From the NCBI GenBank assembly GCA_036560485.1, contig DATBRC010000015.1:1-64000 (forward strand): a stretch of DNA of 64,000 bases, given 5' to 3'. Every line of letters begins with the position of its first letter. The first letter of the stretch is position 1. This DNA comes from DATBRC01 sp036560485 (GTDB lineage: Bacteria > Pseudomonadota > Gammaproteobacteria > Burkholderiales > Burkholderiaceae_D). The position numbers and the translations under genes are program-made. Below are positions 1-8,030 of this stretch, piece by piece. The notes beneath the pieces were generated by a model, which did not search any database, was not told the origin of the DNA, and saw only the letters and a program-made list of their open reading frames with translations.

Positions 1-2
1 TC

Positions 3-138
3 TTTTGACAATATCGCTTGTCCTCTCACCGTCGTTCCCGCGAAAGCGGGAATCCATAGGCCGGTTGAGAAAGCAAACTCACTATGGATTCCCGCCTTCG
101 CGGGAACGACGGGGAGAGGACAAGCGATATTGTCAAAA
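3..138. repeat. Long palindromic intergenic repeat (REP/MITE-like)
   Basis: Two 57-bp arms (3-59 and 82-138) are close inverted copies, separated by a 22-bp loop. The outer part begins TTTTGACAATATCGC and the inner part contains the hairpin CGTTCCCGCGAAAGCGGGAA. The inner hairpin resembles repeats that are frequent in proteobacterial intergenic DNA. The arms are too long and too symmetric for a simple terminator. No coding capacity is credible here. Whether it is mobile cannot be told from one copy. Confidence 0.85.
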
Positions 139-291
139 TATTTTTGACGACCTGCTTAGATCTCGCGCACCCATATGCCTATTGAGGACAAGCCCTAGAT
201 ATACAAAAACAAGCGAAAATTATGGATTGGCATGCATATTAAAGTAAACTAAGCGCCTCGATATCAATCACGGAAGAATTAGGAGCCTCCC

Positions 292-624
292 ATGCAAATT
301 TCCAAAGCAATGTTAGTAATCACTGCCATCACAGTAGCTACCGCATTGAGTGCATGTTCCAATGCACTGATCGATCAACGCGTTGGAGCGGAGCTGGTGA
401 CGGTGGCAGATGCAAATCAGGTGGCGAACTGCCAGTCGAAGGGAAATGTCACCATTAATGTCCTTTCCAAAATCGGATTTATTAATCGAAGCTCCGATAA
501 TGTCGAGGCCAATTTATTAAAAATGGCACGCAATGAAGCTATCGATGCGCACGGCGATACGATCGTGAAGGGGGAACGGGCAGACGTCGGCACGCAAACC
601 TTTGCGATTTATAAATGCCATTGA
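292..624 (+). CDS. DUF4156 family lipoprotein (YjeI-like)
   Basis: This 110-residue protein starts with a lipoprotein signal; the lipobox LSAC puts the acylated cysteine at residue 22. The mature part resembles the DUF4156 family (E. coli YjeI is a member), with the conserved middle containing CQSKGNVT and a C-terminal region rich in Asn/Ala followed by a short Cys-containing end (YKCH). The ATG is preceded by AGGAG at good spacing. Function of the family is unknown; an outer-membrane-anchored periplasmic location is inferred from the lipobox. It stands alone, ending just before a type II secretion F-like gene. Confidence 0.75.
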   Translation: MQISKAMLVITAITVATALSACSNALIDQRVGAELVTVADANQVANCQSKGNVTINVLSKIGFINRSSDNVEANLLKMARNEAIDAHGDTIVKGERADVGTQTFAIYKCH

Positions 625-631
625 TGCATTA

Positions 632-1639
632 ATGCCGCTATTAAGCTCACCCTCAAGTCCAGCATTAAGCCGGCAATTACGCGCAGACCTGTTTGCGCAA
701 TTGGCTGTGATGGAAAAATCCGGGCTGTCAGTGCACCAGGCGCTGGATCTGTTGCGCATGCCGGTGAAATATCAACCCCGCATTGCAATGATGCGCAAAT
801 GGCTGGCACGCGGTTCTGATATTTCGGCTGCAGGTTATCGCAGCGGCCTGTTCACTCGACTGGATGCCAATCTGGTCGGTGCTGCGGCTAGTGCAGGCAG
901 CCCTGCATCGACCTACAAACGATTGGCCGAGTATTACACGCAACGCGCAAATCAGGAACGGACGATCAAGGCGCGCTTGTCTCTGCCTTGTTGCGTGCTT
1001 GTGCTTGGGTTATTTGTCCAACCATTGCCTGCACTTTTCAGCGGCGCGATCAGCGGCGGCAGCTATCTGTTGCACGCTGTGGGCTCGCTTGCGGCGATTG
1101 CCGTGCTTGTTTTTGTGTGGCTCAAATTATTCAGTCTGCATGAAGGGCCGCCATCCATCGTTCAAACATCGCTCGGTAATCTTGCAATGAAAATACCGTT
1201 ATTCGGCAAGATGCTCATCCGCCGCAACATTCGCGATTTCTTTCAGAGTCTGGCTTTGATGGTGGAAGCCGGCATGCCGATTCTGCAAGCGATACCCAAG
1301 GCACTCGATACCATACAACTTGGCGCAGTGAATCGGGCGTTTGGCAGCATCCAGTCAAAGATCGAACGCGGCAATACGCTGGCGCAGGCATTGGTCGGCA
1401 TTTCCTATCTCGATAGCGGACGCACGCAGGCGTTGATTGTGACGGGCGAAGCGAGCGGCAGTCTGCCGGAGATGCTTTTTCGTTACGCCGACATGGAGAC
1501 CTCTGCAATCAACGATTTCAACCAACAGGTTGCCGAGTGGCTGCCACGCATTATTTATGCCGCGATTGCCGGCTGGATTGCATATGGGATATTGACTGGC
1601 GCCGGTGTCGGACCCAATCTTCCTGCAGAGCTGCGGTGA
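632..1639 (+). CDS. Type II secretion system F (GspF/PilC)-like membrane protein
   Basis: The 335-residue protein has the two repeated T2SSF cytoplasmic helical domains (roughly residues 15-115 and 190-310) and hydrophobic segments near residues 115-140 and 145-170 and at the C-terminus. A conserved pattern of the family (a Gly-rich turn in MEKSGLSVHQAL and again in MVEAGMPILQAI) appears in each half. GspF and PilC are inner-membrane platform proteins for type II secretion or type IV pili. No ATPase, secretin or pilin gene is nearby, so its machinery must lie elsewhere or be lost. An upstream TTG at 602 is in frame but overlaps the preceding gene; the ATG at 632 is preferred, though neither has a good ribosome-binding site. 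Confidence 0.8.
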   Translation: MPLLSSPSSPALSRQLRADLFAQLAVMEKSGLSVHQALDLLRMPVKYQPRIAMMRKWLARGSDISAAGYRSGLFTRLDANLVGAAASAGSPASTYKRLAEYYTQRANQERTIKARLSLPCCVLVLGLFVQPLPALFSGAISGGSYLLHAVGSLAAIAVLVFVWLKLFSLHEGPPSIVQTSLGNLAMKIPLFGKMLIRRNIRDFFQSLALMVEAGMPILQAIPKALDTIQLGAVNRAFGSIQSKIERGNTLAQALVGISYLDSGRTQALIVTGEASGSLPEMLFRYADMETSAINDFNQQVAEWLPRIIYAAIAGWIAYGILTGAGVGPNLPAELR

Positions 1640-1651
1640 CTTGAAGGAGCA

Positions 1652-2041
1652 TCACGCCTTCACAATAATCGTGCCGTTCATTTCTTCATGTCCGCTGCCG
1701 CAAAAGTTGTCGCATAAAAAAGCATAGCGGCCAAGCTTGTCTGGATTCAATCGAATTCTGGTAATTTTTCCTGGAGGCAGGTCCGCTCGAATTTTAAAGT
1801 CGGGAATATTGAATCCATGGATGAAATCAACCGATGTGATTTCCAGTACGACATGCTCATCTTTTTTAATGATGATTTGATTCGGCGTGTATTCAAATTT
1901 CTTTGCCTGTAATTTGATAACTCGCTCTTTTTTTCGGCTCTTAGGGACAGCCATGTCTTGTGCATTGATGCCGCTTCCGCACAATAGTGTTCCCAAGCCA
2001 GCAAGAGAGCCAAGCAAGAGTATTCTTTTGGATTGATCCAT
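1652..2041 (-). CDS. Exported cupredoxin with a CuA-type copper site
   Basis: The 129-residue protein has an N-terminal export signal (about residues 6-27) and a single cupredoxin fold. His75, Cys110, Cys114, His118 and Met121 form the pattern C-x3-C-x3-H-x2-M typical of the dinuclear CuA centre of cytochrome oxidase subunit II and nitrous oxide reductase. It lacks the two N-terminal membrane helices of subunit II, so it is a soluble or weakly anchored electron carrier, or a copper-handling protein. It is the last gene of a leftward unit behind a metallophosphoesterase (3-bp gap) and a cytochrome c. Electron transfer between the cytochrome and this protein is an inference from the operon. Confidence 0.85.
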   Translation of the reverse strand: MDQSKRILLLGSLAGLGTLLCGSGINAQDMAVPKSRKKERVIKLQAKKFEYTPNQIIIKKDEHVVLEITSVDFIHGFNIPDFKIRADLPPGKITRIRLNPDKLGRYAFLCDNFCGSGHEEMNGTIIVKA

Positions 2042-2044
2042 GAT

Positions 2045-2950
2045 TTACACCTTCGTAACAGGCAATTCGTCAATCTTGTATTGCGCGTTTTTCGCTTCTG
2101 CTTCCACTTCACGAAAACCAAGCCCTTTATTCGGCATTGCAGGATCCCACGGCAACGGCGTGCGCTTCTCCTGGGAGCCTGGTGCAGGCAATGGGAAAAT
2201 GAGCGACTTGGCTGCATGGTGCGCGATATGTCCGGTTTGATGATGATGTTCTTGATGAATGTGTCCATAAAACACGGTCACATTAGGATAAGGCATCAAT
2301 AGAGCGATCGCCTTATCGCCGTCACGCGTCGCCCAATCCCATTGAGGAACCAAATCGAATAAGGGGCGATGCGTAAAGACGATTATGCGTGCATCATTTT
2401 TTTGTTGCGCGAGATCGTCTTTAAGCCAATTCAATTGTTCATCACCGATCTTTGCGCCAGGATCCGATACATTGTCGACAACGATGAAATGCACGCCTTT
2501 ATGGTCGAAGGAATAATGCGTCTTTCCAAAATATTCTTTGAATGCGGCGCCGTTATCGAGCGATGCATCATGCTCACCCGGCATGAAGTGGATTGTTTTG
2601 ACATTCAGTCCGCTGACAATGTCGCGGAACTCGGCCATGCGCCTGCGTCGTTCTTTTGGATCATCTGTTGTGTGCGTCAAGTCGCCGGTAAAAACAATAA
2701 AGTCGGGCGGCTCAGTCAATGCATTGACTGACGCAACGGCTTTTTTTAATGTGCTGGCGGCATCCGGGTTAGGCGCTCCGCTGAAGCCCCAATGCGAGTC
2801 CGAAAGCTGCACAAAATAAAAGTCATCATATGTCGACGCGGCCGTAGCGTTGCTCATTGCTGCGGCATTCACGTGGCCGTACAGGCCTGATAAGAACACG
2901 GCACCACCTCCGGCCGCCGTCAATTCTAAAAACCTTCTTCGATTAATCAT
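2045..2950 (-). CDS. Tat-exported calcineurin-like metallophosphoesterase
   Basis: The 301-residue protein opens with a twin-arginine signal (NRRRFLEL followed by a hydrophobic stretch), so it is probably exported folded with its metals. Metallophosphoesterase motifs appear in order: LSDSHWG (D-x-H), FTGDLTH (G-D), PGEHD in place of the common GNHD, FTHRPL, and YGHIHQEHHH (G-H-x-H). All metal ligands look present, so it is probably active; the substrate is unknown. It sits between cytochrome c and cupredoxin genes in one leftward operon downstream of a candidate ECF promoter. The combination suggests an envelope redox or stress function, but nothing here identifies the reaction. Confidence 0.85.
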   Translation of the reverse strand: MINRRRFLELTAAGGGAVFLSGLYGHVNAAAMSNATAASTYDDFYFVQLSDSHWGFSGAPNPDAASTLKKAVASVNALTEPPDFIVFTGDLTHTTDDPKERRRRMAEFRDIVSGLNVKTIHFMPGEHDASLDNGAAFKEYFGKTHYSFDHKGVHFIVVDNVSDPGAKIGDEQLNWLKDDLAQQKNDARIIVFTHRPLFDLVPQWDWATRDGDKAIALLMPYPNVTVFYGHIHQEHHHQTGHIAHHAAKSLIFPLPAPGSQEKRTPLPWDPAMPNKGLGFREVEAEAKNAQYKIDELPVTKV

Positions 2951-3035
2951 GTTGCTCTCCAGTGTTGAAATACAGAACGGGGTTGTACGGCGATCTTTAA
3001 AAAAGTCCGCAGCGAGTCGAGCATCGTCATACTTT

Positions 3036-3416
3036 TTATTTTTTCTCTTCGGTTGCTTTCTTTAGATAGGCAATCAAGTCAGCGCGATCTTTTTTGGAAG
3101 GAACCAAAAATCCCATTTTTTGCCCGGGAATCAGTTTCTCCGGATCGGTCAGCCATTTATCCAGTGTTTTTTCGTTCCAGATAATAGTTGATACTTTGAC
3201 TGCCTTTGAGTAGTCGTAATCTGTTCGGCTGCCTGCTTTTCGATTGAAGACCCCCATATGCGCAGGGCCGACACCGTTGTATTCGATTGAATGGCAGGCG
3301 CCGCATTTGCCTTGATAAAGCGCTTGACCACGGATTGGATCTCCTGCGGCGAATACAGTGTTAGCCATGCCAAAATACAGCGCGATAGCACCAGATAAAT
3401 AAAATAGTCGTGCCAT
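3036..3416 (-). CDS. Periplasmic class I cytochrome c
   Basis: The 126-residue protein has a cleavable signal peptide (cleavage likely after residue 23 or 24, VFAA) and one haem c domain. The haem motif CGACH gives Cys38, Cys41 and His42; Met101 in GQKMGF is the probable distal ligand, as in mitochondrial-type cytochromes c. AGGA lies about eight bases before the ATG. It is the first gene of the leftward operon with the metallophosphoesterase and CuA cupredoxin, and its start lies about 52 bases downstream of the inferred ECF promoter start point. It probably shuttles electrons in the periplasm. Confidence 0.9.
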   Translation of the reverse strand: MARLFYLSGAIALYFGMANTVFAAGDPIRGQALYQGKCGACHSIEYNGVGPAHMGVFNRKAGSRTDYDYSKAVKVSTIIWNEKTLDKWLTDPEKLIPGQKMGFLVPSKKDRADLIAYLKKATEEKK

Positions 3417-3474
3417 GCCATAATCCTTTCATAATTAGCTGTAACCGGCTTTGATTAGTACTGACTACAAGTTG

Positions 3475-3505
3475 TATAACTCTCCGCGCCACTTGAATAT
3501 TCCCG
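3475..3505 (-). promoter_or_regulatory. Candidate ECF-sigma promoter for the cytochrome c operon
   Basis: Read leftward, CGGGAATA (ending at 3498) is followed after exactly 17 bases by GTTATA (3480-3475). The same -35-like octamer and the same 17-base spacer occur on the opposite strand in front of the ECF sigma gene. A GGAA-type -35 with a GT-starting -10 fits ECF promoters in general. The assignment is by pattern only. Confidence 0.55.
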
Positions 3506-3525
3506 GAAAAAGATATTTGTTTTTT

Positions 3526-3556
3526 CGGGAATAAATCGGCTCTATGCCGAGTCTTG
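3526..3556 (+). promoter_or_regulatory. Candidate autoregulatory ECF-sigma promoter
   Basis: CGGGAATA (3526-3533) is followed after 17 bases by GTCTTG (3551-3556). This puts transcription near 3563, just before the GGAAG ribosome-binding site (3569-3573) and the ATG at 3578. It mirrors the divergent promoter for the cytochrome c operon. An upstream in-frame start at 3554 would fall inside this -10 element, which argues for the 3578 start. Confidence 0.55.
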
Positions 3557-3577
3557 TATGGTGGGCATGGAAGATTG

Positions 3578-4153
3578 ATGGATAGCTATTTGAATGATGA
3601 AGATAAAACCGGCCGTTTCGAGGTAACCGTATTGCCGCATCTGGATGCGGCATACAATTTGGCGCGTTGGCTTACTCGCAATGACCATAATGCAGAAGAT
3701 GTGGTGCAGATGGCATTCGTGCGCGCATTCAAGTTCTTTGGCGGTTACCGCGGTGGCGACGCACGTGCCTGGTTGCTGACGATTGTTCGTCATACTTACT
3801 ACACGTCATTACGGGATAGTAGGCACGAAGACGATGATGTCGGTTTTGATGAAGTCAATCATAGTGCGCATGGCGATACGGGAAACGGCTCTCCATACGA
3901 TAGCGGCAGCAACCCGGAAAGTATCGCCGTCAGCCGCGATACCAGCCGGGTTGTTCATCAAGCGTTAGAGAAATTGCCACGGACATTCAGGGAAATTGTC
4001 GTGCTCAAGGAGATGGAAGACTTGTCATACAAGGAAATTGCCGAGGTAGTGGGAATTCCGATTGGCACAGTGATGTCACGCCTGGCGCGCGGACGAAAAC
4101 TGTTGGTCGAATATTTGCGCGAGCAAGGTGCTGGAGGATCAAATGGAATGTAA
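3578..4153 (+). CDS. ECF-family RNA polymerase sigma factor
   Basis: The 191-residue protein has sigma-70 region 2 (about residues 15-80; AEDVVQMAFVRAF is the conserved core-binding helix) and region 4 with a helix-turn-helix (about 130-180; YKEIAEVVGIPIGTVMSRLARGR). Regions 1 and 3 are absent, as in ECF sigma factors. The start at 3578 is chosen because GGAAG precedes it and the upstream alternative overlaps the promoter. Its end overlaps the anti-sigma gene by 11 bp, the usual coupled arrangement. Two divergent, nearly identical promoter-like sequences upstream suggest it drives itself and the cytochrome c-phosphoesterase-cupredoxin operon. Confidence 0.92.
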   Translation: MDSYLNDEDKTGRFEVTVLPHLDAAYNLARWLTRNDHNAEDVVQMAFVRAFKFFGGYRGGDARAWLLTIVRHTYYTSLRDSRHEDDDVGFDEVNHSAHGDTGNGSPYDSGSNPESIAVSRDTSRVVHQALEKLPRTFREIVVLKEMEDLSYKEIAEVVGIPIGTVMSRLARGRKLLVEYLREQGAGGSNGM

Positions 4154-4922
4154 TGAATCCCAGGATTTGATGTCGGCTTACCTTGACGGTGAATTGGACC
4201 GATCAACCGCAACGCAATATGCAGCACATCTTGCGGCATGTGCTGCATGCAATCGTCGTTATGAAGAGTTGATGCGTTTGCGTTCAACATTGAAATTTAA
4301 TGCCGCGTCGTACAAGGTGCCAGACCATTTGCGCCACCGCATTCTAAATGATTTGAACGCAAATAAAGTGCGGCCAAAAAAATTCGGAAACATTTCATGG
4401 GCATGGATTAATTTTGGTGTTGCAGCGGCATGTTCTTTTGCATTCGCATTGACGTTGTCGCTTTACCTGGCAGTGCCGTCGGAGACCGAGCGCATCAATC
4501 AGGAAATCGTTGCCAGTCATTTCCGTTCTCTGTTGGCAAATCACTTGGCAGATGTGGCGTCGTCGGACCAGCACACAGTCAAGCCGTGGTTTAGCGGCAA
4601 GCTCGATTATTCGCCGCCTGTAATGGATCTTGCGCAACAAGGTTTCCCGTTAGTGGGAGGGCGGCTGGATTACGTGAACCAGCGTTCGGTTGCTGCATTG
4701 GCGTATCGGCATGGGCCACATCTTGTGAACCTTTTTGTGTGGCCTGACAAATCCGAGAAAGAGTCATCTGCAAAATTTACGTCAATACAAGGTTTTCATT
4801 TGCTGCAGTGGACGCATGCCGGTATGGTTTACTGGGCAATATCAGATATGAACCCGCAGGAGCTCGTTGCCTTTCGCGAATTACTATTGGCACAATCAGA
4901 GAAAGAAACGAAAACACATTAG
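4143..4922 (+). CDS. Membrane anti-sigma factor with zinc-binding ZAS motif
   Basis: The 259-residue protein begins with a zinc-anti-sigma domain, His29-x3-Cys33-x2-Cys36, in the helix that normally clamps an ECF sigma factor. One membrane helix spans roughly residues 88-112, and the rest is periplasmic. GGAGG at 4133-4137 and the 11-bp overlap with the sigma gene fix the start and imply translational coupling. The protein would hold the sigma factor at the inner membrane until an envelope signal releases it. The redox operon across the divergent promoter hints at a redox, copper or oxidant signal, but no sensor motif in the periplasmic part shows which. Confidence 0.9.
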   Translation: MECNESQDLMSAYLDGELDRSTATQYAAHLAACAACNRRYEELMRLRSTLKFNAASYKVPDHLRHRILNDLNANKVRPKKFGNISWAWINFGVAAACSFAFALTLSLYLAVPSETERINQEIVASHFRSLLANHLADVASSDQHTVKPWFSGKLDYSPPVMDLAQQGFPLVGGRLDYVNQRSVAALAYRHGPHLVNLFVWPDKSEKESSAKFTSIQGFHLLQWTHAGMVYWAISDMNPQELVAFRELLLAQSEKETKTH

Positions 4923-4943
4923 AACTCATTTCATAAATAGCCG

Positions 4944-4973
4944 CATGCGTGCTCAGCATCACCGGCACGCATG
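4944..4973. terminator. Weak terminator-like hairpin between convergent genes
   Basis: CATGCGTGC and GCACGCATG form a perfect 9-bp stem with a 12-base loop in the short gap between the anti-sigma gene and the convergent histidine kinase gene. No clear T-run follows on either strand, so it may be a rho-independent terminator of low efficiency or only an RNA-stabilising hairpin. Confidence 0.35.
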
Positions 4974-5017
4974 GAGCTTGAAAAGAGCTAAGCTGGTCGT
5001 TTGCGTCGCGTGACAGT

Positions 5018-8017
5018 TCATTGCTGCAGGTACTCCTCAACGAGTGCGAGGATGGCCTTGGATTGATAGCTATTCGACAGCCGGCGCAGCTTGTCGGCAA
5101 ACGGGCGATATTTTTCATCCAGTGATTCCACATGCTCGGCCCAATGTGCGATATCACGCATGTTGCCGGTCAGGGCCAGCGCATACAGTGTTTCCAGCTC
5201 AGTACGGGATGGCGTGATCAACGGACCTGCTATCGCATCTTCTTCATCAGACAGCACGTATATCCAGTTCAGATTCAACAGCGCGCCGATCTGCTGCAAC
5301 AAGCGTTCGGGATCGATCGGTTTGGTCATGAAGGCAGTGGCGCCGGCAGCGATGTATGCAGCTTGTTCCTCTGCGCCGGCACTGCCGGAAATTGCAATGA
5401 TCGGCATGTTCCGGCATTGCTCAAGCCGGTGTAGCCGGCTTGTCGCTTCAATGCCATCCGCCAGTGCCATGATCATCAAATCCGGATGGCGTGTTTGCGC
5501 ATGCATCACTGCTTCTTGTTCATCGCCGGCTTGGACCACCATGATGCCAAGAGGATGCAGTAAATCCACCAGCATGCTTCGATGCTGCCGCATATCATCT
5601 GCCAGCAGCAGTGTGCGACGGCGGCCGCGGTAACCGATTATTTTGCGTGCCGCGGATGGCATCGCCATTTCTGCTTCAAGCGGCAACGTCAGGTCAAACC
5701 AGAAGTGACTGCCGATCCCCGGTTGACTGTAGACGCGGATATCGCTGCTCATCAACTTCACAAGTTGCCTGCTGATCGACAACCCGAGGCCGGAACCGCC
5801 ATAGCGGCGCTGCACATCGCCGACTTGTTCAAACGGTTTGAAAATCGTCTCCAGCTGGTCGGCGGGAATGCCGGGGCCGGTGTCCTGCACCTCGAACTGT
5901 AATGTAGTCTCTGCTTCATTGCGCTGCAGTTCCCGCACAGTCAGGCTTACTTCGCCACGATCGGTGAATTTGACCGCATTGCCCAACAGGTTGAGCAGCA
6001 CCTGGCGCAATCGCTTTTCATCGACCTGGACTGCCGTAGGCAGATTGGCAACCAGGTATAGTTGAAACAGGAGTCCTTTCTGTTCTGCCCTGATACGGAT
6101 GATGTCGCCGATGACATGCAGGAAAACAGGCAGGTTCACAGCATGTGTATTCAACTCGAATTTGCCGGCTTCGATCCTGGATAAGTCGAGCAGGTCGGTA
6201 ATCAGGTTCAGCAAATGCTCACCACTTTGCCGAATCGTATCCAGACCGCTCTTTTGCCGCTCGCTCAGTTGCGTGCCTTTGGCAAGAATTTGCGCATAAC
6301 CAAGAATCGCATTGAGCGGTGTGCGCAATTCATGGCTCATGTTGGTCAGAAAGGTACTCTTGGCCTGGTTGGCAACCTCGGCTTTCTCCTTGGCGACCAA
6401 CAGCTCCGCGTTGCGTTGCTGAAGCAGATCTTCAAGATGTTTGCGCTGCGTGATATCTTCAGAAATTCCCAAAAGATATTGCGCGTTTCCTGCATTGTCC
6501 AGGATTGCCAATTTTTTGGTATGCAAGGTTCGTGCACCCATACTGCGTGTATGAATCGTCTCTTCCGGAATGTCGAGCAGCTCTTTCCCGCGCAGCACGT
6601 CGCGATCTTTTTTCGTGAAAAAATTCGCTTCGTGCTTAGGGAAAAAATCATGATCGTTTTTTCCGATCAGCTCTTCTCTGGTGTATCCAAGCAAATCCTC
6701 TCCTGCCTTGTTGAATCTGATGAAGCGCAGCTCTTGTGCCTCTTTGACGAAAATCATGTTCGGTATGTTTTCAACGATGCTGTCGAGGAATTGTTCACTG
6801 CTGCGCAATGCTTGTTCGATTCGTTTTCTTTCGGTGATCTCCGCTTGCTGCCGTGCGTTCGCCAATTCCAATTCGGCAGTTCGCTCCGCGACCATGTCTT
6901 CCAGGTGATTGCGGTGCCGCATCAGTTCTTCTTCCGTATGTTTGCGTTCGGTGATGTCGGTCGCAACGGCGCAGAGGGCGTACAGTTTGCCGGTCTCGTC
7001 AAACAGCGGCGCCTTGATCGAAATATAGGTATGCAAGCCATCATCCTGTGGTACGGTTTGTTCCGCCTCCATCACCTTGCCGGCTCGCAGCACGTCCAGA
7101 TCGCTCGCATGCATGACCGCAGCATAGTCATATGGAAAAAGATCGTAGATGGTTTGTCCGAGTACCACATCGCGTTTGATATGGAACAGTTCTTCAAAAT
7201 GGCGATTGACTAACAAAAAATGTCCTCCCAGATCCTTTACTGTGATCACAGTAGTTGAATTATCCATAATGGATTGCAGCAGTTGCTGGTTGTTGCGCAG
7301 ATCATCGACTGCGCGTTTCAGCTTCTGCCCCATGTCATTGAAGACCTGCTGCAGCGTATCGATCTCATCGCCATGCTTGGACAGGTGCCCGGTTTCCAAT
7401 GGCTTTCTTGAAGTCAGCACCAGTGGCTCCAGCTCGGCAACGGTGCGCGTCAATTCTTCAAGACGATCGGTGACCAAGTGGCGAAACAGATAAAACATGA
7501 ATATCGAAACCAGAAAAGTTTTCAATCCATTGCTTAGCAGGATAGAAACCGCATGCACGGCGACGCTTTTGTAAATGGCGTCGAGACTGGCAACTATTTT
7601 GAGTTCTCCGATGTCTTCCTCGGTTGTGCCAAACCGATGGCGCAATGGGAAGATCTTCGTGATGACATGGCGAGAAGTGACTTTGCCGATCGACCAGCTC
7701 TTGTCATGTCTATTTGTGGTGACGCTGGCCTGCTCGACAGAGTTGGGCAGACTGACCAGCGTTTTCAGCGTCAATATGATTTGTTGCTGATCGAAGTTCC
7801 ACACGCTGGCAGAAATATTCGGCTCATACAACGCAATTTGTTCAAGCGTTGTGTTCAAGTCGTTGCGTTGCTGCTGATAGTCATTGACCAGTTGTATGAC
7901 GCTAATAACGAGCGTGATCAATGAGCTGAAGGCGATGATGAGGACGATCAATCTGGTGCTGATCCTGTTCCCTTTCCCGAGGTTCTTCAAATTCTTGATG
8001 ATGCGATTCGGATCCAT
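5018..8017 (-). CDS. Membrane hybrid histidine kinase with a pseudo-receiver domain
   Basis: The 999-residue protein has membrane helices near 22-44 and 158-180 around a small periplasmic domain, a HAMP-like linker (175-240), two PAS domains (about 245-358 and 405-525), HisKA with phospho-His562 in SHELRTPLN, and a catalytic ATPase domain (N680 in LLGNAVKF, DTGPGIP, GGSGLGLS). The receiver-like domain starts near 803 and keeps the acidic pair (ADD), the Ser and the Lys of FMTKP. At the phospho-acceptor position it reads MIMALADG: Asp is replaced by Ala851 and about four residues of the usual loop are missing. A C-terminal helical extension follows. It is the last gene of a leftward operon with a solute-binding protein (13-bp gap) and a REC-GGDEF-EAL protein, its likely output. 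Confidence 0.92.
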   Translation of the reverse strand: MDPNRIIKNLKNLGKGNRISTRLIVLIIAFSSLITLVISVIQLVNDYQQQRNDLNTTLEQIALYEPNISASVWNFDQQQIILTLKTLVSLPNSVEQASVTTNRHDKSWSIGKVTSRHVITKIFPLRHRFGTTEEDIGELKIVASLDAIYKSVAVHAVSILLSNGLKTFLVSIFMFYLFRHLVTDRLEELTRTVAELEPLVLTSRKPLETGHLSKHGDEIDTLQQVFNDMGQKLKRAVDDLRNNQQLLQSIMDNSTTVITVKDLGGHFLLVNRHFEELFHIKRDVVLGQTIYDLFPYDYAAVMHASDLDVLRAGKVMEAEQTVPQDDGLHTYISIKAPLFDETGKLYALCAVATDITERKHTEEELMRHRNHLEDMVAERTAELELANARQQAEITERKRIEQALRSSEQFLDSIVENIPNMIFVKEAQELRFIRFNKAGEDLLGYTREELIGKNDHDFFPKHEANFFTKKDRDVLRGKELLDIPEETIHTRSMGARTLHTKKLAILDNAGNAQYLLGISEDITQRKHLEDLLQQRNAELLVAKEKAEVANQAKSTFLTNMSHELRTPLNAILGYAQILAKGTQLSERQKSGLDTIRQSGEHLLNLITDLLDLSRIEAGKFELNTHAVNLPVFLHVIGDIIRIRAEQKGLLFQLYLVANLPTAVQVDEKRLRQVLLNLLGNAVKFTDRGEVSLTVRELQRNEAETTLQFEVQDTGPGIPADQLETIFKPFEQVGDVQRRYGGSGLGLSISRQLVKLMSSDIRVYSQPGIGSHFWFDLTLPLEAEMAMPSAARKIIGYRGRRRTLLLADDMRQHRSMLVDLLHPLGIMVVQAGDEQEAVMHAQTRHPDLMIMALADGIEATSRLHRLEQCRNMPIIAISGSAGAEEQAAYIAAGATAFMTKPIDPERLLQQIGALLNLNWIYVLSDEEDAIAGPLITPSRTELETLYALALTGNMRDIAHWAEHVESLDEKYRPFADKLRRLSNSYQSKAILALVEEYLQQ

Positions 8018-8030
8018 TGTGCTGCGATGC

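Noticed and set aside
6215..7213. Long plus-strand frame opposite the histidine kinase gene
   Set aside because: It has no ribosome-binding site and runs antisense to a well-conserved kinase with clear domains; it is a shadow frame.
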